This document shows, in pieces, positions 21,407 through 30,532 of a stretch of DNA of 40,029 bases. The translations under genes and the position numbers were made by a program. Under the pieces are notes generated by a model that was given only the letters and a program-made list of their open reading frames with translations, was not told the origin of the DNA and ran no database searches. The stretch is from a virus: positions 1 through 40,029 of IMG/VR virus record IMGVR_UViG_3300032083_004035; one strand, given 5' to 3'. Each line of letters begins with the position of its first letter. Position 1 is the stretch's first letter.

Positions 21407-22624
21407 ATGGCCGATGTCGCCATGACGAGGCAGGTTGACCGTGCGGTCGATCTTGTCTTCGCTGAACAAGCTGCGAAGGGCACGCTCCCCAGCGCATCCA
21501 GCCCGGGCGGCATTCGCTTCCCGTTCTCGACCCACAACAACATTGCGATCAACCAGACGCGTATCGGCGATCCCCGCAACCGCAAAAACGGAATGACGGG
21601 CGCTTCCAAGCTGGGCCGTACAGGCTACCAGATGACTGGAGTTCAGGGCCCGCTGATGGTCAACGCCTACGATCCTCTGTTCGAAGGCGCGCAGCGGGAA
21701 AGTTTTACCGCACAGGCGACGATCACTCAGGCGGAAATTTCGCAGCTTCAATCCATGACCACAGGCGGGCTGGCGACGTTTTCTGCTTCGCCGATTTCGG
21801 CAGGCGTCCGGGTGGGGCAGTGGCATTTATACGCCTCCGGACTTGATGCGGCGGATCGCGTTCCCATTCTGGTCACCGGCGTTACCGCGACCACCATTCA
21901 GTATGCGCTGCCGCGCCACGGCAACTTCACCGCCGTCGGCTCGGCTACGGACTTCTCGCTTGCCGTCAAGAAGAATGCGCCGAACGCCGCTGAACGCTGG
22001 CCCTTCGCTATTGAAGATCGCTCCGACAATACAGACGAGTCGGAAGTGCTTGACTTCGCCCTCATCTCGCAAATGGTGTGGGCAGGGCAGGGGCAGGGTC
22101 CGGTTAACCTGACCTTCGACTTCCTCGCTGCGGCCCTGCAGAAACTGGAAGCCGGGAACGCCCCTTATTTCACGGCGATCTCGGAAACATCCGGCGAGTT
22201 CCTGACCACTGTCGAAACGCGCCTTAATGTTGGCGGCGTATGGGTCAATTTCGAAAGCTTCTCGTTCACCTGGAACCTGAACGCCTTCGTTGACAACACG
22301 AACGCCGCAGAGGCGATTGATATCGCCTACGGCTCGACCATCATAAGCGGCAACTTCACCGTGCTGGATGATTCCGACAGCCTCGACATGCTCGATGACG
22401 CGCTTGCCGACGAATATAGCTGGGTGGCGGTCGAGTCCATCGACGCAGAAGGCAAGTTCGTGGGCGCGTTTTTCCCGCGCGTCAAACTGCTTCAGCCGTC
22501 CCGCTCCTCTAAGGGTGAGGACCGGTTTTCCTCGCGCACATTCCAGATGGAAGTCTCGGAAGACACGCGCGGCGGCGCCTATGTGAACACCATGGCGCTG
22601 ATTTCTAGCGACACTGCTGCATAA
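21407..22624 (+). CDS. Major tail tube protein
   Basis: A 405-residue protein with AAGGAG at 21392-21397 before ATG 21407. The beta-rich sequence with a tandem two-domain look (residues 1-200 and 200-405: e.g. FSTHNNIAINQTRIG, VTGVTATTIQYAL, then TTVETRLNVGGVWVNFESFS, YGSTIISGNFTVLDD) fits two-domain tail tube subunits of long-tailed phages. It lies before the chaperone and tape-measure genes, as required. Confidence 0.85.
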   Translation: MADVAMTRQVDRAVDLVFAEQAAKGTLPSASSPGGIRFPFSTHNNIAINQTRIGDPRNRKNGMTGASKLGRTGYQMTGVQGPLMVNAYDPLFEGAQRESFTAQATITQAEISQLQSMTTGGLATFSASPISAGVRVGQWHLYASGLDAADRVPILVTGVTATTIQYALPRHGNFTAVGSATDFSLAVKKNAPNAAERWPFAIEDRSDNTDESEVLDFALISQMVWAGQGQGPVNLTFDFLAAALQKLEAGNAPYFTAISETSGEFLTTVETRLNVGGVWVNFESFSFTWNLNAFVDNTNAAEAIDIAYGSTIISGNFTVLDDSDSLDMLDDALADEYSWVAVESIDAEGKFVGAFFPRVKLLQPSRSSKGEDRFSSRTFQMEVSEDTRGGAYVNTMALISSDTAA

Positions 22625-22635
22625 GGAGGGTGACC

Positions 22636-22842
22636 ATGACAGCAAAAACGGCAGCCGAGCGATTTGACGCCGCTCTGGCGGAGATCAAGAAGCTTCAGGA
22701 CGAGGGATACGATTGCGGCCCCGTCCACCGTCTTTCTCTATCGGCGACCGGCAAGGTGAAAGAACCAGAGCCGGAAAAGAAGGCTCCGGCAAAAGCGCCC
22801 TTCAGCCTTTCGAAAGCCGATAAAAGCGAGGACAAATCGTGA
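22636..22842 (+). CDS. Small Lys/Ala/Pro-rich tail-region protein
   Basis: AAGGAGG (22623-22629) precedes ATG 22636 by six bases; a GTG at 22630 overlaps the ribosome site and is rejected. The 68-residue product has a short helix (AAERFDAALAEIKKLQDEGY) and a low-complexity basic tail. The stop overlaps the next GTG. Function unknown; perhaps an accessory of the tail tube. Confidence 0.6.
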   Translation: MTAKTAAERFDAALAEIKKLQDEGYDCGPVHRLSLSATGKVKEPEPEKKAPAKAPFSLSKADKSEDKS

Positions 22843-23327
22843 GCCGCCTAGCAGCGAAAAAAGACAAGCACTTCGTAGAGCTGAAAACCTTCGAGGTTTA
22901 CGACCCGAGTGGAACCTATGTTCTTCTGGATGAAAACAAGGTTCCGTTCACCGTCGAGATGTACGCGCCGCAAACAAAGCGAATGCTGGACTATGACAAG
23001 CAGACGGCCCAGCACACCTTGCAGCAGAGCGCCCGCACGAACGGGGCCTCTGAACGCAACATCAATCTGCAGATGAAGCGCGGCGCCGCCCGCCTGTCAC
23101 ACGCCATCAAGTCGTGGCATCCGGTTTCCCCGGACGGGGAGTTTCTCGAAGAATACGCCAATCTCAGCGAGGACAAGCGGGCCGAGTTGTTCATTCCCTC
23201 CGGCGAGGACGGCTTGGACATTTCGTGGTTGACGGACCAAATCCGTGATTTTTTCAGCAAGGGCAATTTCGTCGTGATGACGAGCGGGACGACGGATGCC
23301 CCGAAATTGACGGAGACGGCCTCCTAG
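22839..23327 (+). CDS. Tail assembly chaperone, short form (gpG-like)
   Basis: A 162-residue protein from GTG 22839 between tail tube and tape measure, the position of the gpG chaperone of phage lambda. Sequence patterns: beta-rich N-terminus (FVELKTFEVYDPSGTYVLL), helical middle, and LTDQIRDFFSKGN near the end. A slippery heptamer at 23249-23255 lies in the last sixth of the frame; most ribosomes read on to the TAG at 23325-23327 and make this product. It prepares the tape measure and tube subunits for assembly. Confidence 0.85.
   Translation: MSRLAAKKDKHFVELKTFEVYDPSGTYVLLDENKVPFTVEMYAPQTKRMLDYDKQTAQHTLQQSARTNGASERNINLQMKRGAARLSHAIKSWHPVSPDGEFLEEYANLSEDKRAELFIPSGEDGLDISWLTDQIRDFFSKGNFVVMTSGTTDAPKLTETAS
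23249..23255 (+). other. Slippery heptamer TTTTTTC for -1 frameshift
   Basis: In the chaperone frame the codons read GAT TTT TTC AGC, so the heptamer is T-TTT-TTC, the X-XXY-YYZ form. The -1 frame is closed by a TGA at 23246-23248, directly before the heptamer, and is then open to 23710. Slippage gives a 290-residue fusion. The same arrangement is known for gpG/gpGT of lambda-like tails. Confidence 0.85.
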
Positions 23328-23710
23328 ACTTTCACGAAGAGCTTTGCCGGTTCATCAAAGAGCAGGCAAGGCTCGACACGCCAAAGTCGCAAGGCAAGGG
23401 GCTGGCCCCCCGCTCAACCCGTCAGATGTTCCTCGAAAAGGAGCAGTACAAAGACGATCCCGTCCTGAACGGCCAACACGACAATCCGGCCATCGCCTAT
23501 GTCTGGCGGCTTCTAAACGACTATGCCCTCCCCCCTACGGGCGGGGGCGGCATGGGTCCATCCTACCACACCCAGCAAGACATCACCCACTACCAGCGCA
23601 ACATGCGGGAAAAACTGGACCCGCTGTTTATCCGCGCCGTGCTCATGGCGAGCAGGGTTCGGGCGAATGCGCGCATAGAACACGAGCAAGAGCTATCCGC
23701 AAATGCGTAA
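23249..23710 (+). CDS. Frameshift extension of tail chaperone (gpT-like)
   Basis: This -1 frame has no good start of its own at its 5' end and is reached by slippage at 23249-23255; the fused product begins at 22839 and ends at TAA 23708-23710 (139 residues of the first frame plus 151). The extension reads as a real protein: EIDGDGLLDFHEELCRFIKE, KGLAPRSTRQMFLEKEQY, then NPAIAYVWRLLNDYALPP-like segments and a helical C-terminus (LFIRAVLMASRVRANARIEH). A free-standing ATG at 23426 has no strong ribosome site. The last bases overlap the tape-measure start (ATG 23703). Confidence 0.8.
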   Translation, partial: FFQQGQFRRDDERDDGCPEIDGDGLLDFHEELCRFIKEQARLDTPKSQGKGLAPRSTRQMFLEKEQYKDDPVLNGQHDNPAIAYVWRLLNDYALPPTGGGGMGPSYHTQQDITHYQRNMREKLDPLFIRAVLMASRVRANARIEHEQELSANA

Positions 23711-26700
23711 TCGTCTTGAAGTATCGCTGGAGGTGCCGAACGCCGAACAAGGCATTCGCAAGCTCCGCGCCACAAAGACGGAAATGCGCGACGTTCGCGA
23801 CGCGGCGAACGATGCAGAGCGCGGCGTTGACAAGCTGGGCGATGAGTTCGACGAGACGGGCCGCAAGGCCGACAGCTACGGCCGGTCAGCAGATCGCGCC
23901 AGCCGCCAGACCGATGGGCTCGCCAAGATTGCGGGCGGCGCTGTCAGCCGCCTTGCCGCTATGGGCGCAGCGGCGGCAGGCGCGGCGGCAAGTCTTGCAG
24001 CAGTGGGGACCATCCGCGTCTCTACTGAATTTGAGCGCGAGTTCTCGCAGGTCAACACGCTTCTGGACGATGCGAGCTTCAAAGCCGGGGCGCTGAACGA
24101 CAATATCGCAGGACTGAAGGTAGGGCTTCGAGAACTAAGAGCGGAAAGCGGCGACAGTTTCGCCAACCTGTCCAAGGGGCTGTTCGATCTCGTTTCGGCG
24201 GGCGTTGCGGCTGAGGATTCAATCCGGGTTCTCAACGACGCGAATGTCCTCGCCAAGGCGGGCGTGACGGACGTGTCTGTTGCTGTGGACGGCCTTACCA
24301 CCGTCATTAACGCCTATGGAGAGTCTGCCGAGCGCTCGGAAGTTCTGGCGTCTAAGTTCTTCACGGCGCAGAAGTTCGGCAAGACGACGGTTGAGGAGCT
24401 TGCCGCTGGTATTGGGCGAGTGGCAGCGTCTGCCGCAAATTTCGGAATATCCTTGAATGAGTTGCTGGCGGCTCAGGCTGCTGCAACGGCTGCTGGTATC
24501 AACCAAGCAGAAGCCTTTACCGGGATGAGGGCCATATTTGGGAACCTTGTTCAGCAAGAGGCGCGCGCGCGCGAGGAGGCCGAAAAGCTCGGAATCGAGT
24601 TTAGTGCGGCAGCTGTTCGAGCTAAAGGATTTACGAAGTTTCTTGAGGAAATACAGTCCTCCGCAAACTTCACAGAGCAAAGTTTTGAAAACCTGTTTCG
24701 ATCCACAGAGGCGCTCAATTTTATTCTGGCCATTACCGGGGAAACGGGGGCCAGTGTCTACGCCAAGACCCTGCGCGAGCTTGGCGATGAAACGCAATCC
24801 GTCATCACGCTTAATGAAGCGTATAAGGACGCCGTCAGCACGGCGGATGAGGCGAACAAGCAACTCGCCGGGTCGCTGGACCAGATTCTGGTCATTGCTG
24901 GCGAGGCGGGCGCCCTAGAGGCATACACGCAGATCATTCGCGAATTAACCGAAGTCTTGCGCTCGGATGCAGCGAAGGAGTTCGCAGAGAACTTCGGCGG
25001 GGCGATGAAACAAGCGGCGGACGCTGCCGCCGGTCTTCTTGCGATCCTGAAAGACATTCAGGAAATTACCTCGTTTGTGGGTCGCGAAGGAACGCCCGTC
25101 AATGCAGCGCTGGGCGTTACCGGGTTTATCGAGCGCGCCACGCCGTTCGGTTCTGCACGCGAAGCAGCCGGCGATGTGTTCGGCTATCTCGCGGAGAGGG
25201 GCCGGGAAGCCCGCGCTGTGAAGTCAACGGACGTAATCGCATCGGAAATTCCCGATGACATTGCAGACATTGTAAGCGCGCTGGGCGATGCCGATCTTGC
25301 GGCGCAGGTTTTTCAGGAAAGGCTCTCCAGCCTCGGCGAAGGATCGGTGCTGGGCGGGGCGCTTAGCGCCTTTGACGGGCTCATTGCGAAACTGTCGAAG
25401 ACGCAGGAGCAAGCTGCTCTCACCTCAGAAAGCGTTGAGTCGATCGGTGACGCAGGGAAAAGCGCCGCCACAATTACGCAGGCGCTGTTTCAGGATGAGA
25501 TTTCCCGCTCACAGCAGCTTCTCGCCGCCGCAAAGTCTTCCATTGCGGATTACGAGCGTCTGACGCGCGAGTTTAAAATTCAGGACGAAATCAAAAAGGT
25601 TGTGGATGACCTTACGACCGCAGGGATCGATTTCGACCCGAAAACGGTTGAGGTCAGCGTTCGCACCATTATTGACACGCGAGACGCTGCAGAGGCGCTG
25701 GTCGAGGCCGCCGAAGGATTTGGAAAACGCCTTGAAATGGCGGCTGACGAATTCGCCCGGCAGAATGAGGTTCGGCAAAACGCGCTTGACAATGCGCGGG
25801 ATGCGCTTGGAGGGCGGAGCACTTCAGACCCGATCTACAGGGATCTTCTGGAAACCCTTCGCCGCGACAGGCAAGACCTTATCAGCGCTATCGAGCGGCA
25901 GGCCGTAGAACAGCGCCGGTTCCTGACGCCAGAGGACAAAAACAGGATTGCCGAGGCTGAGGCGGAGCAGCAAGCCATCGAGGAGGCGATCCGCAACGGA
26001 GCGCGGGATGGAGTAGCGGACGGGCTGCGCAACCTTGAGGCCGTGTTTTACGGCATTGAACGCGCATTCTCTCAGATAGATTCCGGCTTCGGGCAGCTCC
26101 GGGACGGCCTCAGCGATCTTGGAGCCAACCTCCTTCAGGGAATAAGCGGCCTCGCCAGCGGCGCTGCGGATGTTTTCTCGGGAATCTCCTCCGGCTTGAC
26201 CAGAGTGTTCGGCGAAGCGGCAAGCGGCATTAGCGGAGTGCTTGGCACGGTTGGCAGTGCTTTGGGGGCTGCGGGCGCAATCGCCTCGACAGTCTCTAGC
26301 GCTATCAGCTTCTTCAAGGACCTGTTTGGAAAACGCTCGGATTTCACAGCGCAGGCGGTCTTTAACCCGATCACCGGCGACGTGGCTGGCAGAGCGCAGG
26401 ACAAAGGCGCCGACGACAATGCACGCGCTCGCGATGCGTTTCTCGACTCTGCGCTTCAACTCACCGACCGCTTGACCGCTCTCACCGGCGGTCGGCTGGC
26501 TAATGACCCTTCCACCCCCGCCAACGAAGCGTTCATCAACGTGGCGTTCCGTAGCGACAGAAAGACCGGAAACCCGTTTATCGATATCGGCTATCAGGGG
26601 GCCAACGGAGAGCCGACGGGAGGCGGGCGCTTTACTGACGTACAGGACGCTCTTGACGAGGCAATTCGCCTGACCATCGGCGCGCTGAAAGGCGGCAGCA

Positions 26701-28028
26701 ACGCATTGGTGGAGTACGCCAAGGCGGCTGCGCTGGCCGGACGTTCATCCGATGAGATCATCGACGGCCTGACGGCGCTTAAAAACATCGCCGAGCTTAC
26801 GGCGGACCCGCTCTCTGAGGTTGAGCAGCAACTGAAACAGATTGACGATGTGATCGGGCCGGTACGCGACGACCTCAAATCGCTGGGCCAGTCTCTGGCC
26901 GGGCTTGAGGAGGCGGCGCAGAAGGCGGACCGCGCCGTCGGCGAGAACTTTATTGATCGCATTCAAGGCGACATTGACCGGCTGACAAACGCCACCCTCG
27001 CTGACTTCAAAGAGCTTCTGGAAGCTCAAGCGCAGGACATCAAGGATGCGCAGACCCTGCTTGCGCGCGGCGCGATCACGCAAGACGAATTTAACCTTGT
27101 CGGACAGCGCAACGCCCTCCAGCAAACAAGCTTTTTCGAGAACCTTGACCAAGAGGCGCTGAACGACCTTGGCGACTATCTCGGCCTCATTCGCGAGAAT
27201 GGCGGCGAGACCGCCGTTGCCTTGCTTCTCTTCAACCAGGAACTGGACCGCACCAAGGAAAGTCTGACCTCCGGCCTTTCCAAAATGCGCGAGGAGGCGG
27301 ATCGCTTCTTCGCCGCCGCAGAAGCGAACTTCAAGCTTTCGGACGACATAAGCCGCCGCCTGTCGAGCGAGACGGGAACGGCTCAGCTTGCGACCTTCCG
27401 GGCGGAACTTCAAGGGCTCCTTATCCGCGCTCAGGGCGGGGATGTATCAGCCGCAGAGACGGCGCCGGATGTGGCGCGACAGTTCATTGATCTTGCGGAG
27501 CGTCAGTTTCAGGGAGCGGCAGGGCTTGGGGCGGCGCGTGATTTCGTCACCGACATTCTGGACCAGATTGGCGTTGCCTCTCAAGGGTTTGGAAACGAAC
27601 GCGTAGACGCCATTTCTCTTGCAGAGCAGCAGGTTGGCGTTCTCGACGACATCAAGGAAATTCTCGGAAGCCCTGACCCGGCGCTGGATTACCTTCAAAG
27701 CATTCTCGCCAATGGCGAACTGCAGAGCGCCACGCTTCGAGACCTGCTCGACCAGTATGTCCAGCTTGCCTACGACTCCCCGTCGCAGAACTTCACGCCG
27801 GGGCAGGTGCAGCAGGCGGCGCAGCAGTTTGTCATCCCGTCCGATCTGAAGATCACGAACACGGTCTCGACGGACGCGCCGGGGACTACGCTGGCGATCA
27901 ATAATGCGGCCAATCAGGCCCGCACGGACGCAGAGGCTACGCGCGAAATTCTCATTTCGCAGGAGCGCCGGTTGAACGAGATGCAAGAGGCAATAACGAA
28001 GCTCGATGCGACGCTGCGCCGGGCATGA
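23703..28028 (+). CDS. Tail tape measure protein
   Basis: A 1441-residue protein, by far the largest gene, following the frameshifted chaperones. Residues about 105-320 (FEREFSQVNTLLDD, ANVLAKAGVTDVSVAVDGL, FGKTTVEELAAGIGRVA, MRAIFGNLVQQEARAR) match the TP901-type tape measure domain. An Ala/Gly hydrophobic stretch near residues 80-100 and one around 800-880 (GISGLASGAADVFSG, LGTVGSALGAAGAIASTVSS) may insert into the host membrane during ejection. Long helical regions fill the rest. By the usual rule of about 1.5 angstrom per residue the tail would be roughly 200 nm, an estimate only. Confidence 0.95.
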   Translation: MRNRLEVSLEVPNAEQGIRKLRATKTEMRDVRDAANDAERGVDKLGDEFDETGRKADSYGRSADRASRQTDGLAKIAGGAVSRLAAMGAAAAGAAASLAAVGTIRVSTEFEREFSQVNTLLDDASFKAGALNDNIAGLKVGLRELRAESGDSFANLSKGLFDLVSAGVAAEDSIRVLNDANVLAKAGVTDVSVAVDGLTTVINAYGESAERSEVLASKFFTAQKFGKTTVEELAAGIGRVAASAANFGISLNELLAAQAAATAAGINQAEAFTGMRAIFGNLVQQEARAREEAEKLGIEFSAAAVRAKGFTKFLEEIQSSANFTEQSFENLFRSTEALNFILAITGETGASVYAKTLRELGDETQSVITLNEAYKDAVSTADEANKQLAGSLDQILVIAGEAGALEAYTQIIRELTEVLRSDAAKEFAENFGGAMKQAADAAAGLLAILKDIQEITSFVGREGTPVNAALGVTGFIERATPFGSAREAAGDVFGYLAERGREARAVKSTDVIASEIPDDIADIVSALGDADLAAQVFQERLSSLGEGSVLGGALSAFDGLIAKLSKTQEQAALTSESVESIGDAGKSAATITQALFQDEISRSQQLLAAAKSSIADYERLTREFKIQDEIKKVVDDLTTAGIDFDPKTVEVSVRTIIDTRDAAEALVEAAEGFGKRLEMAADEFARQNEVRQNALDNARDALGGRSTSDPIYRDLLETLRRDRQDLISAIERQAVEQRRFLTPEDKNRIAEAEAEQQAIEEAIRNGARDGVADGLRNLEAVFYGIERAFSQIDSGFGQLRDGLSDLGANLLQGISGLASGAADVFSGISSGLTRVFGEAASGISGVLGTVGSALGAAGAIASTVSSAISFFKDLFGKRSDFTAQAVFNPITGDVAGRAQDKGADDNARARDAFLDSALQLTDRLTALTGGRLANDPSTPANEAFINVAFRSDRKTGNPFIDIGYQGANGEPTGGGRFTDVQDALDEAIRLTIGALKGGSNALVEYAKAAALAGRSSDEIIDGLTALKNIAELTADPLSEVEQQLKQIDDVIGPVRDDLKSLGQSLAGLEEAAQKADRAVGENFIDRIQGDIDRLTNATLADFKELLEAQAQDIKDAQTLLARGAITQDEFNLVGQRNALQQTSFFENLDQEALNDLGDYLGLIRENGGETAVALLLFNQELDRTKESLTSGLSKMREEADRFFAAAEANFKLSDDISRRLSSETGTAQLATFRAELQGLLIRAQGGDVSAAETAPDVARQFIDLAERQFQGAAGLGAARDFVTDILDQIGVASQGFGNERVDAISLAEQQVGVLDDIKEILGSPDPALDYLQSILANGELQSATLRDLLDQYVQLAYDSPSQNFTPGQVQQAAQQFVIPSDLKITNTVSTDAPGTTLAINNAANQARTDAEATREILISQERRLNEMQEAITKLDATLRRA

Positions 28029-28046
28029 TAACAGGGACCGGATGAT

Positions 28047-29780
28047 GTGTCGTTTCTTGGCGATGGCTTTCTCGGCGATGGCTTTTCAAGTCAGGTCGAT
28101 GTCGCAAATCTTCCGGACAGGCTTGCGTTTATTCGCGAGGGTCGCGGCGTCAACCTCCTTATCGAGATTGAGGTACAGCCGCGCCTTGCTGATCGACCGG
28201 ACCCGCCGGACGCCGTTCAGACATGGTTCGGCGACGGCTTTATCGGAGACGGCTTTACCGGCGACAACTTCTTAACGGACGTTTCGACCGCTCCGCAGAT
28301 CATTCGGGTTTCAACCCGGCCAACGAACTTCAGGGCCGACGACCCGGTTGCGCCTAACACGACCTCGAAAGCGATTATCCGCAGGGGCGTTCGCTATAAG
28401 CGCACGTTCGATGAGCAGATAGACGGATCGTCCGCCCATATTCAATTGGGCAATATCGAGCTTGACGATCTCGACTATTACATTTCGAATATCGCTGCAT
28501 CGACGCGTGTGGATGGTCGCCCGGTTCGCTTCTATGTGCTTCCAGTAGGCGGTTCATACGATGAAGCGGTCCTAATCGCCTCGGCCTATGGCGAGCAGTG
28601 GCAGACTGACCAGACCTACGGCCGGGCTCGCACTGCAACGCTGAAACTGACGGACCTGTCCACGACGCTGAACAGGCCCCTTCAGGTTTCGCGGTTCTCC
28701 GGACTCGGAAGCCTCGGGGGCGATCCCGCGCTTGCAGGCGTGACCAAGCCAACGCTTGTCGGGCGCCGCAAGAATATCGAGGGGAGGCTCTACGACGCAG
28801 CCAACCTGCTCTACATGGTCAATGACGGAGCGGCCACATTCTTCAATGGCTATTTCGGCGGAGAGGCCGCGACTTACTACGGCGACTTCGACACCGAGGC
28901 TGACCTTATTGCAGCCCGCTCCTCCATTCCGGAAGGGCAGTGGGCGACTTGCGCAGCGCTAGGCATTTATACACCGCGTCCGGTCGGGGATGGTTCTGTA
29001 GATTACACGTTTACGGTGGAGGCTGCAGGCTACGGCGTTACGCAGATCGGCGATTGCGTCATTGCTGTGCTTTCGAACTTCACGCCGCTGACGGAAAACC
29101 AGATCAGCTACTCAGGCCTTGCGGCGCTTAATATCGGCGACGGCGGATATTACAATTCCGGGGATACGGAAGTCACGGTCCAGAGTGTTGTTGAAGACCT
29201 GACGCGCGGCGTGTTCGGGCGTCTCGTGATCGGGGACCAGATCAGCGCGGTTCTGCTTCGAGACCCGACAGAGGTTTCCTACGACCGGGAAGTCAGCCAC
29301 CTCGCCATCGGGCGCTCGCTGCGCAAGAAGCGCCGCATCGGCATTGCCTATCGCAACCTTGTTGTCACCTATTCCCCGAATGACAGGCAACTGTCTTCGG
29401 ATGAAATCGTCCTTCCGGGCGAAGGTGACACGGATTTCAAGGCGGAAATCCAGCGGCCTTACGAGTCGCTGATAGCGCTTCCGGGCGAGCTGACGGCCGT
29501 AGAGCATCTGACAGCAGGCGAGACCTACACCCACGCCAGCAACCTGAATGACGCCTCTGCGGCTGCGGACGTTCAGCAGCGTTTGAAGCGCTACGGACAG
29601 TATGAGCGCTATGTCTGGGAAGTCGAGTTCCGGGCGGATGAGATTGATATTCCGCTTGGCTCAATCATCTACATGGCCATTCCGGAGCATCCGGCATGGT
29701 CAACCGGGCGCAACGCCCTCGTTGTCGGCGTTGAGCCGCAATTTACAGACAACACGATCCTGGTGGACTTGCTGGTCTAA
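28047..29780 (+). CDS. Distal tail/baseplate hub-like protein
   Basis: A 577-residue beta-rich protein after the tape measure, where distal tail and hub proteins lie. The start is GTG 28047. Two Gly-Asp clusters are striking: FLGDGFLGDGF (residues 3-13) and FGDGFIGDGFTGDNF (61-75). The middle includes ELDDLDYYISNIAASTRVDG and TATLKLTDLSTTLNRPLQ, the C-terminal part GETYTHASNLNDASAAADVQ and ERYVWEVEF, reminiscent of tail hub segments. The exact family is not recognised. Confidence 0.7.
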   Translation: MSFLGDGFLGDGFSSQVDVANLPDRLAFIREGRGVNLLIEIEVQPRLADRPDPPDAVQTWFGDGFIGDGFTGDNFLTDVSTAPQIIRVSTRPTNFRADDPVAPNTTSKAIIRRGVRYKRTFDEQIDGSSAHIQLGNIELDDLDYYISNIAASTRVDGRPVRFYVLPVGGSYDEAVLIASAYGEQWQTDQTYGRARTATLKLTDLSTTLNRPLQVSRFSGLGSLGGDPALAGVTKPTLVGRRKNIEGRLYDAANLLYMVNDGAATFFNGYFGGEAATYYGDFDTEADLIAARSSIPEGQWATCAALGIYTPRPVGDGSVDYTFTVEAAGYGVTQIGDCVIAVLSNFTPLTENQISYSGLAALNIGDGGYYNSGDTEVTVQSVVEDLTRGVFGRLVIGDQISAVLLRDPTEVSYDREVSHLAIGRSLRKKRRIGIAYRNLVVTYSPNDRQLSSDEIVLPGEGDTDFKAEIQRPYESLIALPGELTAVEHLTAGETYTHASNLNDASAAADVQQRLKRYGQYERYVWEVEFRADEIDIPLGSIIYMAIPEHPAWSTGRNALVVGVEPQFTDNTILVDLLV

Positions 29781-30532
29781 TGGCCCTCTCAGATGAATGG
29801 TGGTTCAGCTACCTGAACAGGGTGGCGCAGGCCACGCTTGACGGTGGAGACGAAATCGTCGGGTTCGAACCTGAGAACGTGACCAACGCGCGCGAAGATA
29901 ATGTGTGGCGCGTTGCGGATGCGACGATGACGCTCAAGGGAACGCTTGATTCGTCCCTTTCCATGCAGGGCGTCATCATCCGCGTTTATCCGGGCACTGA
30001 ATGGGATGCGTCCGACGAGGCTACGTTGATGCTGTCGGACGTAGACGATGAAAGCAACGATGTCGCCGAGTGGACAATTCCGCTGGATGCCGACCTGTTC
30101 ACTGGCTGCGTTGTTTATCTGAATGCAAGCGAGGTTTCGGCGCAGTACTTCAACCTGTCAATGCCTGCGCAGGATATTGAGCATGTGCATATCGGCCCGC
30201 TTTTCCTTCCGCAGAACTTCAACAGGGGTCCGGATACGGCGCCGGAGTTTGCAGGCGTCATAGAGCGCTCGCTGTTCACCAGCCAGAAGACTGTTCAGGC
30301 AGGGCCTCAGACGGATCGCTTCAACGGGCAATTCGAAGCATGGAACCTCGCCGATTATCAGGCTTGGCGCACGTTTGCGCGCACCGTTGGCCTGACGGGC
30401 TCTTTTGCTTTCGGCGTCTCGCAAACGACGCAGCGCGCTGAGAGCTACATCTCACATCTGACAACCTCGCTTTCCATTCGTCCGGTGGACAACCGGTGGA
30501 TCGGGCAAATTCAACTGGAGGCCCTTCGTTAA
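29780..30532 (+). CDS. Tail tip protein (250 aa)
   Basis: The start overlaps the previous stop (TAATG). The product is beta-rich with an aromatic N-terminus (EWWFSYLNRV), a middle typical of virion proteins (VYPGTEWDASDEATLMLSD, EWTIPLDADLFTGCVVYLNA) and a C-terminal FAFGVSQTTQRAESYISHLT. No family recognised with confidence. Its place between the hub-like protein and the tailspike suggests a baseplate or tail tip component. Confidence 0.65.
   Translation: MALSDEWWFSYLNRVAQATLDGGDEIVGFEPENVTNAREDNVWRVADATMTLKGTLDSSLSMQGVIIRVYPGTEWDASDEATLMLSDVDDESNDVAEWTIPLDADLFTGCVVYLNASEVSAQYFNLSMPAQDIEHVHIGPLFLPQNFNRGPDTAPEFAGVIERSLFTSQKTVQAGPQTDRFNGQFEAWNLADYQAWRTFARTVGLTGSFAFGVSQTTQRAESYISHLTTSLSIRPVDNRWIGQIQLEALR

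Noticed and set aside
23344-24096. A 250-codon + strand frame with Arg/Pro/Ser-rich product
   Set aside because: It crosses the chaperone extension and the tape-measure start in a third frame, has no ribosome site and shows shadow composition.
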